26,346 nt of DNA. Origin: Vulcanimicrobiota bacterium. Its GTDB lineage: Bacteria; Vulcanimicrobiota; Xenobia; Xenobiales; JADMJV01. Of this stretch, positions 1 to 6,942 are shown in pieces. Position 1 is the stretch's first letter. Each line of letters starts with the position of its first letter. The DNA is taken from contig JAEXNA010000209.1 in NCBI GenBank assembly GCA_023447635.1, positions 1-26,346 of the forward strand. The letters are read 5' to 3'. The notes beneath the pieces are model-generated. The model saw nothing but the letters and a program-made list of their open reading frames with translations, ran no database searches and had not been told where the DNA came from. The translations under genes and the position numbers were made by a program.

Positions 1-65
1 AAACATCCCACCGCTGAAGGGTGGGCGTGACTACGCCGGGGCGGCTCCGTAACGCTTCGCTTTAG
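1..65 (+). other. Stem-loop at window edge, resembles an IS200/IS605-type right end
   Basis: A 6-bp stem (7-12 with 20-25) closes a 7-nt loop. The stem-loop sequence resembles the hairpin I associate with the 3' end of IS200/IS605-type (TnpB) elements. No transposase is visible because the window starts here. The resemblance is from memory of such ends. The sequence could equally be the tail of any upstream transcript. Confidence 0.25.
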
Positions 66-88
66 GAAACTGCCAGGTTTTTGTTCTC

Positions 89-123
89 GAGGCTCCGGTT
101 AACCCCGGAGCCTCTTTTTATTT
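89..123 (+). terminator. Intrinsic terminator
   Basis: A perfect 10-bp stem (89-98 with 105-114) has a 6-nt loop and is followed at once by a T-rich run (115-123) on the plus strand. It would end a plus-strand transcript coming from the left edge or from outside the window. The minus-strand side has no T-run, so it is directional. Confidence 0.85.
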
Positions 124-212
124 GTCGAGGTTGCCCACGTGGTCGCTGCGCATCCAGGGTGTAGACAGCCCGGAGAGCGATTCCCCGCTGGGGACGGGGC
201 CAGGCCAGGCTT

Positions 213-331
213 GGCGGTTTGACGCCGATGTTTACCGGTTTGAAACCGGGCTTTTCGGGTTTGGACGCCGGTATTTCACGGTTTGAAACCGGCAAACGTT
301 GGTTTGAAACCGTCGACGTCGGTTTGCACCG
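213..331. repeat. Degenerate 21-bp tandem repeat with palindromic cores
   Basis: The motif GGTTT recurs at 216, 237, 258, 280, 301 and 321, spacing 21, 21, 22, 21 and 20 bp. Most units have a palindromic core of the form CGGTTTGAAACCG (best at 235-249 and 279-291, weaker at 301-311 and 320-331). Read as protein, either strand gives a loose 7-residue repeat, but no open frame with a convincing start and composition spans it. It may be a decayed repeat-protein gene, a minisatellite or an array of protein-binding sites. There are no unique spacers of CRISPR size. Confidence 0.7.
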
Positions 332-495
332 CCCTATTCGCAGAAACGGTCATTTCTGCTCTGCCCGTCACAGTGTCCCCTCACCCCATTGCGCAATTCC
401 TGGCCACGGCGGGAACGCCCGAGAAGGTACGGACCTGTGGCGTGTTTCCTTTCCGGGAGACCCCCACAGCTGACCTCCTCGCTTTCTGGAGGAGA
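332..495. other. Intergenic stretch, nothing recognised
   Basis: Between the repeat tract and the terminator of the minus-strand operon I see no convincing coding frame, tRNA or known riboswitch. Short open frames here have poor composition and no ribosome-binding site. A small 6-bp hairpin (475-480 with 489-494) is the only other structure. Confidence 0.5.
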
Positions 496-529
496 ACAAG
501 AAAAGGCGCCTTGCGAATCAGGCGCCTTT
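496..529 (-). terminator. Terminator of the receiver/PilM-like operon
   Basis: A perfect 9-bp stem (502-510 with 521-529) with a 10-nt loop lies about 25 bp past the stop of the last gene of the minus-strand operon. On the minus strand it is followed by TTTTCTTGTT. Confidence 0.8.
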
Positions 530-554
530 AATTAACTATGGGAGTAGACTAAAT

Positions 555-947
555 CTACCCGGCGAAGCTTTGTGCGGGTTCTATCTCCGGAACCAGCTCA
601 CGTACGGTGCGTAACAACCCTTCGGGAGTGAAAGGTTTGGCGAGAAAGCGGGTTGCTCCGTGTTCGAGGATGGTCGCTTCGGTCCCCGGCGTCGTCATCG
701 AACTGATGGCCAGGATGGGAGGGGATTCGCTCAGAGAGCGGTGCCCTCGCATCAGCCGGCAGAAACTGAATCCGTCAAGGCTGGTGAGGAGCAGATCGAC
801 GATGACCAGGCGGGGCGGTTCATTCATCACGTGGCGCCAAAGGTCGAGGCCGTTATCGTAGATCGCCAGTTCAGCGTTGGTCTGCGAGAGAACGAGTTCG
901 AGAAGTTTGCGCTCGACGAGAGAGTCTTCTCCGATGGCGATGATCAT
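555..947 (-). CDS. Stand-alone response regulator receiver protein
   Basis: A 130-residue single receiver (CheY-like) domain with no output domain. Seen: the acidic pair E7-D8, the phospho-acceptor Asp at D51 in a hydrophobic strand followed by L-D-G, an S-S pair in the expected Thr/Ser switch strand, and the conserved Lys in AKPF near the C-terminus. A complete phospho-acceptor set suggests a working phospho-relay or CheY-like signalling protein. I chose the start at 947 over an upstream ATG at 1004. It forms an ATGA overlap with the stop of the preceding PilM-like gene, and the extra 19 residues are Arg/Pro-rich and unlike a receiver N-terminus. It is the last gene of a three-gene operon, so its partner may be pilus or polarity machinery, by analogy with PilG/PilH-type regulators. 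That partner assignment is inference. Confidence 0.88.
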   Translation of the reverse strand: MIIAIGEDSLVERKLLELVLSQTNAELAIYDNGLDLWRHVMNEPPRLVIVDLLLTSLDGFSFCRLMRGHRSLSESPPILAISSMTTPGTEATILEHGATRFLAKPFTPEGLLRTVRELVPEIEPAQSFAG

Positions 948-1849
948 AGCGCTAACCCCAGGGGAAGTTTGTAGTGATGGGTCTCGGCGGCGGGCTTTCG
1001 CCATTGGACCGAGCGAGATTCATCGATGATAGTGGCGAGGCCGGTTTCACTCCCCAGCCTTTTTTCGAGTCCTGGTAGAACTCCGGTTCCTGAGAGGTAG
1101 ATCTCCTGAACCGGGATCGGGAAGCTCCGGGCGGTGCGAACCAGTTCTGTCAAAAACTCGGAGATAATCGGCTCGAGGTGCCCCCCGTGGCAGACGTCGG
1201 AGGAACGGATCTCGTGAAGCGCCTCCTCTTCCGAGCAGCGTCGTCCCATCTGCCAATGGTAGGTGAACTGATGAAGTCCGACAGGGAAGTCTCGGGCGAT
1301 ATAGGGATGCTCCCCGCTGATCAAGACAAGGTGCGTCATCTGGTCCCCTACGTGCAAGAGCATGACGGGATGTGCGGACGGGCCCCGATTGACCACGAAT
1401 TCACGGACCATCGCCGTAGCCGGAACTTCGACTCCTTCCAGGATCAAGCCCTGTTTGTTAAAGCGCTGGCGCAGGCTTTCGATCGGCGCACTGAGGGCCG
1501 CCGCGAAAAAGTGGGCCCGCTGACCCACGTTGACGATGCTCGGGACCTCGAAAGTGCGAAGCTGTTAGCTCCCTTTGGGAAACGGGATTTGCCGATCCAG
1601 TTTCTCCAGGTCCAGAACGTCCTGCTCGATCAGGCCGTAGAAAATGTCTCGCCCTCGGACCAGAGTGCGTACCGACCGACCCCGTAAGGAAGCGGTGTGA
1701 GTGAACTCTTGCCATGACGAGGCCCCGTAGTTAAGGACCCGAGGGCGTTGACTGTCGACCTCGAGCCAGCTGACGTGTTCGCCCTCGAGTGTAAGACTAA
1801 GGACCGATGGGCGCCCGGTCGCTATCTTGTTGAGTAGTTCACGTATCAT
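944..1849 (-). pseudogene. PilM-like actin-fold protein with in-frame stop
   Basis: One reading frame of 301 codons is broken by a single TAA at 1567-1565. The 94 codons before it end in the PilM-like motif IPFPKGS. The 206 codons after the stop (12 before the first GTG) continue the same fold. They include a strand/helix pattern typical of PilM/ActA-like type IV pilus assembly ATPases, a late LSGTGVLPGL segment like the PilM LSGG-A/LPGL motif, and a final LPLGLAL. The usual PilM protein is about 350 residues and binds PilN under the inner membrane. The start overlaps the upstream stop as ATGA, and the end overlaps the next start the same way. A GTG at 1528 could restart translation but lacks a well-placed Shine-Dalgarno. 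Either this is a recent nonsense mutation or assembly error, or two separate polypeptides are made. Confidence 0.7.
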
Positions 1850-2601
1850 GAGATGACCCCCGTATATTGTTGCTGTCTGGCTCTCATGTCATCAGTAGAG
1901 CTCTTTAACTCTACACGGATGGCATTCAAAAGCTTCTCCCATCCTCCCAAACCCTCTTCGGCGGCCGTCTCCAGCGCTCCAGCGCAATAGGCCAGACCGC
2001 GGGCACCGACCGAAGCGGCCGCGCCCTTGACCTGGTCGGCAAGGGCGCGGACCGATGTCGGGTCGCCCACCAGTACGGCGTGGTCAAGGGCGGATAGCAC
2101 CTCGGGTACCGAGCGGCTGAACGTTTCGAAGAGCATCCTGGCAGCCTCGGGGCCCAGCGCCTCGAGTGCGCGCACTCTTTCTTCGTCCCAGCCGCGCGGA
2201 ACTTCGAAAGGAGCTTCGCTTTCCTTCGTGTTTTTCAGGATATTGGCTACGGTATCCGGACAAACGGGCTTGCCGACCAGGTGCAGATGAGTATCGTCCG
2301 AGCTGACGCTACTGGTCCAAAGGTCGTCGTCGCCAGAAACGATCAGGACCTGGGTATCTTTGCCCAGCCAGCCCTGGGACGTCATCGTTCGGTAGACCGA
2401 GGGGCCGTCGGCTCCCGGCAGGTGTCCGTCGAGGGTTACGACCTTGTAGCGTCGCCGGGAGACGTGATGGAACGCCTCCTGGTCGTCTCCAGCGGTATCG
2501 ACCTGATACCCAAGGTTCGAGAGCAGGTGGGTCAGGTAGACGCGGCAGACCGGGTCGTCTTCGACGACCAGGGCTCGACCGGCCTGACCCGAAGTTGTCA
2601 T
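1846..2601 (-). CDS. Receiver domain plus HPt-like domain protein
   Basis: 251 residues. Residues about 8-125 are a receiver domain: acidic cluster E14-D15-D16, phospho-acceptor D58 followed by GHLPGADG, S89 and K111. Residues about 138-245 look like a four-helix HPt domain, with the LKG-type motif written A-D-Q-V-K-G at 188-193 followed by AAASVGA and a C-x3-LE-x-AA helix. In HPt proteins the position before x-(L/V)-K-G is the phosphorylated His; here it is Asp189. The receiver looks competent, while the HPt part is probably a non-transferring or binding domain. A GA-rich Shine-Dalgarno (GAGGGGGG) lies before the ATG. It is the first gene of the operon and overlaps the PilM-like gene by ATGA. 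Confidence 0.85.
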   Translation of the reverse strand: MTTSGQAGRALVVEDDPVCRVYLTHLLSNLGYQVDTAGDDQEAFHHVSRRRYKVVTLDGHLPGADGPSVYRTMTSQGWLGKDTQVLIVSGDDDLWTSSVSSDDTHLHLVGKPVCPDTVANILKNTKESEAPFEVPRGWDEERVRALEALGPEAARMLFETFSRSVPEVLSALDHAVLVGDPTSVRALADQVKGAAASVGARGLAYCAGALETAAEEGLGGWEKLLNAIRVELKSSTDDMRARQQQYTGVIS

Positions 2602-2725
2602 CTTTCAAGCCCCCTCGATATGATAATTCTCCTATCGGCTTCCATGTTCCGGATCTAAAGCATTGGACTTGATGAAGAAACCGTGGAGAAATCTGCACAA
2701 ATCTCGGCTTGCGGGATCTTTTTGC

Positions 2726-3343
2726 TCAGAGGATAGTAGAGCTTCTGGAGCATCGATCGGCACAAAGCGCCGTGATGACGGCCTGCACGGCCTCGCTTTG
2801 CCTGGCCAGGGAGACGCCCTCTCCGAAATCTTGCTCGGGTAGCGAAGGCAGGTGCAGAAAGCCGACTCTGGTCGAGCTTCCCTGGAAGCGGTGCAACAGC
2901 CAGTAGAAGGCCTGGTTGCAGAGAAATCCGCCAGCATCGTCGCTGAGGGCGACGGCCTCCTTCAGGCCGATCAGCGCCTCTCGAGCGGGTTCGGCCGGGA
3001 GGGTCGCCAGGAGTTGGCAGGCGCCTCCGCTCAGGATGGGGCTCGACTCGATGCGCCGGCCCGAATTGTCCGGTATGGAGAAATCGAGGCGGTTCTTAGC
3101 GACACGCTCGATCCGAAACCGCTCGCTGCCTCGAGCCTCCCCAAGAGAAAGCACCAGGCCCGGCGGTGAAGAATTCAGCGCGTTCTCTAAGGCGGTTGGG
3201 AGTCCGGCGCTGCAGACCGGTAGCAGGGCCGTGCGTAGTTCCCAGCCAGGGGGAGAGCAGAGACGCTGGAGGAGCAAACCGGATGGGTTGAGAGCGCTTC
3301 CGCCGAACGGCTCGAAACCGGTGACTAGGAGTTTCTTGATCAT
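2726..3343 (-). CDS. pcp: Pyrrolidone-carboxylate (pyroglutamyl) peptidase
   Basis: Removes N-terminal pyroglutamate from peptides; a cytoplasmic cysteine peptidase of family C15. At 205 residues it is slightly shorter than the usual 210-220. Seen: N-terminal LVTGFEPFGGSALNPS, the glutamate region LGEARG...IERVAKN with catalytic-type E79, the IPDNSG motif, the nucleophile Cys142 in DDAGGFLCN, and His164 in GFLHLP. All three catalytic positions of the family (Glu, Cys, His) are present. The last dozen residues are Cys/Ser/Arg-rich and may be a loose tail. It stands alone, 124 bp upstream of the receiver operon on the same strand, and could be co-transcribed with it, although nothing links the functions. 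Confidence 0.93.
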   Translation of the reverse strand: MIKKLLVTGFEPFGGSALNPSGLLLQRLCSPPGWELRTALLPVCSAGLPTALENALNSSPPGLVLSLGEARGSERFRIERVAKNRLDFSIPDNSGRRIESSPILSGGACQLLATLPAEPAREALIGLKEAVALSDDAGGFLCNQAFYWLLHRFQGSSTRVGFLHLPSLPEQDFGEGVSLARQSEAVQAVITALCADRCSRSSTIL

Positions 3344-3509
3344 CGAGCGGGGCGATTCGCTTTCCCAGGAAAGCCTCCCTGGGCGGGGTGCCGCCGCTTG
3401 GGTGGGGTACGATCGGATACCCCTTGCGAGTTCTCGGGAGGGGGCTCAGGCGCCATCGGGAGAGCTAAGCTCAGGAAGGGACCCATACCCAATCCGTCGC
3501 CATCACTCC

Positions 3510-3546
3510 AGAAGGTCGAACACCGCGCGTTCGGCCTTCTCTTTTT
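3510..3546 (+). terminator. Orphan plus-strand terminator hairpin
   Basis: A 12-bp stem with one U-G pair (3510-3521 with 3529-3540) and a 7-nt loop is followed by CTTTTTC on the plus strand. The neighbouring genes on both sides are on the minus strand, so its direction is unexplained. It may end a small plus-strand RNA from 3344-3509, or act as a hairpin after the minus-strand gene ending at 3574 despite lacking a T-run on that side. Confidence 0.55.
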
Positions 3547-3573
3547 CTGCTAGGAGAAAAGTCGCCGTGGGTC

Positions 3574-4368
3574 CTAACCCTTGCTGTAGTATTCGACCGA
3601 GCCCCAGTTGCCAGCATCCATACTGACGGTCTGAGTGCTCGCGTTCCCCTTGTTGTTGGAACCGATCAGCTGAGTGGCGCCCTGGGTGGCGACCAGTTCG
3701 ATATGCTGGGTACCGTTAAAGATGGCGACGTCGCCAGGCTTGGCCTGCGCCTTGGAAACCTTCTTCCAGCCATCCTCGATCAGGTGCCCTTTCAGGATAC
3801 GAACGCTCGCGTCGCCGGGCTTCTTCTTGTAGACGCCGGCGTTAGCCAGACAAGCGGAGACAAAATCGGCACAGTTGTTCGTCATCCCACCGGCGTGAGT
3901 GAAGTTGGCCATATCGTTGATCTCACCAGATTTCCGTCCCAGGTACTTCTTGGCGATGTCCACGGCGCTCGACCCGCTGGGGTCTCCAGAAGCGCCCGCC
4001 GCTGCGGCTCCACCTGCCGCGGCCGCTCCACCACCGGAGGAGCCACCCAGGAAATCGCTGATCCCGCTAGCTCCGCTACCCGAGGCGCCGCCAAAGTTGC
4101 CGACACTCGAGGCCATCGCCTGCATCTGCTTGAGCATCATCATGCTCATGACCATTCCCATGACTTCCATCATCTGGGTCATCATGCCGCTGAACATCTG
4201 CTGCTGCTGGCCCAGGGCCATCATCGACCCGTTGATGCTGTTGGGGTCGGAGCCGCCGAAACCGAGACCGCCGAGGCCGCCCGTGGCGCCGCTTCCCAGG
4301 CCGGCTCCAAAGCCGCCAAATCCCGAAGCGTTCCTTCCCGTTTGTGCCTGCTGCAGTCCGAACATCAT
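3574..4368 (-). CDS. NlpC/P60- or CHAP-like cysteine hydrolase with Gly/Met-rich N-terminal region
   Basis: 264 residues in two parts. Residues 1-130 are low-complexity: Gly-rich 17-40, a Met/Gln-rich stretch 49-86 with many Met, then Gly/Ser/Ala-rich 91-130. Residues about 134-262 form a small papain-like amidase domain, with the catalytic-type Cys166 in NNCADFVSACLANAG, the KPGDVAIFNG turn at 210-219, and His222 in QHIELV. Families with this layout cut peptide bonds in peptidoglycan. There is no Sec signal peptide, so export would need another route, or the Met-rich part could act as an amphipathic or membrane-contacting segment. A GGAG Shine-Dalgarno sits six bases before the ATG. It is divergent from the STAND/LuxR gene across 183 bp. 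The NlpC versus CHAP assignment is uncertain. Confidence 0.78.
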   Translation of the reverse strand: MMFGLQQAQTGRNASGFGGFGAGLGSGATGGLGGLGFGGSDPNSINGSMMALGQQQQMFSGMMTQMMEVMGMVMSMMMLKQMQAMASSVGNFGGASGSGASGISDFLGGSSGGGAAAAGGAAAAGASGDPSGSSAVDIAKKYLGRKSGEINDMANFTHAGGMTNNCADFVSACLANAGVYKKKPGDASVRILKGHLIEDGWKKVSKAQAKPGDVAIFNGTQHIELVATQGATQLIGSNNKGNASTQTVSMDAGNWGSVEYYSKG

Positions 4369-4551
4369 GTTTCTCCATCTTCAAAGGTCGAGGTGATGTC
4401 CTGAGTATGCCGGGGAGGGGTGGAACGGGTGGGGAATCGGCGCCTGGCGATGTTAACAGCATGTGAACTCTTCGCTCTCGTTGGCCGGGGAGGGAAGAGC
4501 TTCAAAGGAAATGACGAGGGAACAAGCGCCGCCGGTTGAGAAGCTAGCGCT

Positions 4552-6855
4552 ATGGCCAGCCGCCCCCCCGTTGCCCCTGCTTTCCCTTTGATCGGACGCT
4601 CGGAAGAGATGGCCCATATCCGAGCCTGGTTGGCCGATCCGGCGGTCCACCTGGTGACCCTGGTCGGGATGGGAGGGATCGGAAAGACCCGGCTGGCCCA
4701 GGAGGTCGCCGGGAGTTGGGACCAGACGCTCGTGTGGGTGCGACTCGACGACGTCACAGATGTCGAAAACTCTCTGCTCTCCCGTCTAGGCCAGACCTTA
4801 GAACTTCCGGAGTGTCCCTGGCCGGAGTGGCACACTCGCCTGGATACCGTTTTGCCAGGGCCGACTTTGATCGTCTTCGACAATCTCGAGCATCTGCGAG
4901 CGCAAGCGGCCCACCTGTCGGAACTGGTCGACCGGCACCCTCGACTGAAGCTCCTGGTCACCTCACGTTCTCCGCTACTTACTGCGGGGGAGCGCCTACT
5001 TCACCTGGACCCGCTGGACCAGCGGTCGGCGATGTCGCTGTTCCTGGAACGCGCTTTGGCGGTCCGGCCGGACTTTACGGTGGGGGAGTCCAACGAGCAG
5101 TTGTTGGAAAAACTGTGCCAGAGCACGGACGGGATCCCGCTGAGTTTAGAGCTTGCCGCGGCCAGACTACGCCACCTCGGCCTGGCCGAACTGGTCAAGT
5201 CCCTGGAAAGCGATCTGGACCTTCTTTCCGGGGGAGGACCCGACCGTCCGGCTCGGCAGCAGACGCTGACCAACACTTTGGACTGGAGCTACCGCCTGCT
5301 CAGCCCGGATGAAGCGGCGACCTTCCGTATTCTGTCGGTGTTCCGAGGCGGTTTCGACACGGAGGCGCTGAAGGCGGTGGGAGGAAGCGCGGCCCAACTG
5401 CTCTCGCTCACCGATCATAGCCTGGTTTGGGCTCAATCCAGCAGTGCGGGTGAGTCTCGCTTCACTCTTCTCGAGACGGTAAGAACGTACGCCCACGGCC
5501 TGCTCTCGCAGACGGGGGAAGGTGAAGCCTACGACCTGGCTCACGCCCGCTACTACGAAGCGCTCGCCAACCGCGTCGAAGGGTGGCGTGGAGGGCCCCA
5601 GCATCCCGATGGATTGAAGCTGTTGGCCCGCGAGCGAGGGAACGTGAACAAAGCGTTGGAAACGTTCCACCGCCTCGGTCACTATGCGGAAGCGCTTTCC
5701 CTGGCCGGGGCCCTGGGCTGGTACTGGGAGGCCTGCAGCCTTCTCCAGGAGGGGAGGGCGGTACTGGAGGGGTTGTTGGAGCGGGAGCAGAGCCCTTTGG
5801 CGCTCCACTATCTGGCCACTCTGTTGAGCCATCAGGGCGACTACGAAAGAGCGAGCGCGGCGTACCAGGGCGCCCTCGAAGGGTGGAGGGTTCAGAAGCG
5901 ACGAGAGCGGGTTTCCGAAAGCCTCTCTGGTCTAGGCAAACTTCGCTTCCGCGAGGGGAACTATGCGGCGGCCAAAGATTTTTTTGTCGAGGCGCTGGCC
6001 CAGGGCGACGAGCGGCGCCAGGTCGAGGCGACCAACGGTCTGGGCAGGATCGCCTGGGTCGAGGGTCGCCTGGACCAAGCGCTACAGTTGGAGATGCGAA
6101 GTCTCGACGTGGCCCACGACTTACAGTTTCCGCTGGGAGAGGCGTGGGCTCACAACGCCCTTGGCGAGGTCTACCGCTCGCGTAAGGAGCGAGAGCAGGC
6201 GGCGCATCATTTTCGTGCTGCCGCCGAAATCTTCCGCCATCTGCACGAGTTTTCGCTGGCCGCCCTCTCCCTTCAGAACCTGGCTTATGTGGAGCTAGGA
6301 CGGAGTAACTGGGAAGCGGCCGAGCGTGGATTTCAGGAGGCCCTACCGCTTTGGCGCCAGGCCGGCGCCCGCCACGGGCTTGCCCTCTGTCTGCTGGGTT
6401 TGGCTGGAGTCCTGGCGGGACGTAAGCGAGACTTGCTGGCAGCTCGCTTTCTGGGTACAGCCGACCGCCTACTCGAGTCGATCGGTGTACAGCTCGAGTC
6501 GTCGGACATGCTCGATTATAGGGAGATCGAAAGTAGCCTGGGGACTCGTCTAGGAGAGCAGTTCGCCCAGGTTCGTCAGGAGCCGGTAGCGCTAGATTTT
6601 CTGCTCTCTCAGCTTCGCCCCGAGCCACTCGCGGCGCCAGGGGCGCTGGCCGACGGGCTGACCCAACGAGAGCTTGAAGTGCTGAAGATTACCGCTTTGG
6701 GCGCTTCGAACAAAGAGATCGCCGACCAGCTTTCTATCAGCCCGCAGACGGTGATGACCCATCTAAGGTCGATCTTCCGAAAACTCGACGTGACCTCTCG
6801 GACGGCCGCGGCTCACTGGGCTATCGAACATGGTGTTCTACCTGATTTGCGGTAG
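4552..6855 (+). CDS. STAND ATPase/TPR regulator with LuxR-type HTH
   Basis: 767 residues, a large signal-transducing transcription regulator of the MalT/LAL-like class. The Walker A motif is GMGGIGKT at 39-46, Walker B is LIVFDN at 106-111, and a TSR sensor-like motif follows near 138. The winged-helix/ARC region runs to about 320. Residues about 350-640 are TPR-like helical repeats with recurrent A-Y/F pairs and small residues. The last 65 residues (703-767) are a LuxR/GerE HTH with LTQRELEVLK, SNKEIADQL and TVMTHLRSIFRKL. In this class ligand binding to the repeat region and nucleotide exchange drive oligomerisation and DNA binding. The ligand and targets are unknown. The divergent NlpC-like gene is a natural candidate target. 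The ATG has a GAGAAG sequence about ten bases upstream. Confidence 0.93.
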   Translation: MASRPPVAPAFPLIGRSEEMAHIRAWLADPAVHLVTLVGMGGIGKTRLAQEVAGSWDQTLVWVRLDDVTDVENSLLSRLGQTLELPECPWPEWHTRLDTVLPGPTLIVFDNLEHLRAQAAHLSELVDRHPRLKLLVTSRSPLLTAGERLLHLDPLDQRSAMSLFLERALAVRPDFTVGESNEQLLEKLCQSTDGIPLSLELAAARLRHLGLAELVKSLESDLDLLSGGGPDRPARQQTLTNTLDWSYRLLSPDEAATFRILSVFRGGFDTEALKAVGGSAAQLLSLTDHSLVWAQSSSAGESRFTLLETVRTYAHGLLSQTGEGEAYDLAHARYYEALANRVEGWRGGPQHPDGLKLLARERGNVNKALETFHRLGHYAEALSLAGALGWYWEACSLLQEGRAVLEGLLEREQSPLALHYLATLLSHQGDYERASAAYQGALEGWRVQKRRERVSESLSGLGKLRFREGNYAAAKDFFVEALAQGDERRQVEATNGLGRIAWVEGRLDQALQLEMRSLDVAHDLQFPLGEAWAHNALGEVYRSRKEREQAAHHFRAAAEIFRHLHEFSLAALSLQNLAYVELGRSNWEAAERGFQEALPLWRQAGARHGLALCLLGLAGVLAGRKRDLLAARFLGTADRLLESIGVQLESSDMLDYREIESSLGTRLGEQFAQVRQEPVALDFLLSQLRPEPLAAPGALADGLTQRELEVLKITALGASNKEIADQLSISPQTVMTHLRSIFRKLDVTSRTAAAHWAIEHGVLPDLR

Positions 6856-6942
6856 AGCTGGCCTGGGGCACAATTACTCTATCAACGGGATGCCTTTTGC
6901 CGGGGAAGAGGCTATCTTTCTCTCTGGAAAGGTTGTGAAATT

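Noticed and set aside
213..331. Repeat tract considered as a CRISPR array
   Set aside because: The period is only 21 bp, so there is no room for spacers, and units are degenerate with no cas genes nearby.
1565..1567. Alternative genetic code reading TAA as an amino acid
   Set aside because: Other intact genes here, for example ahcY, end in TAA, so the codon is a normal stop.
5462..6628. 388-residue minus-strand frame inside the STAND regulator
   Set aside because: Arg/Pro-rich shadow of a gene with clear motifs on the plus strand.
6856..6942. SAH riboswitch upstream of ahcY
   Set aside because: Expected for this gene in some bacteria, but the 87-bp leader shows no recognisable match to the motif.
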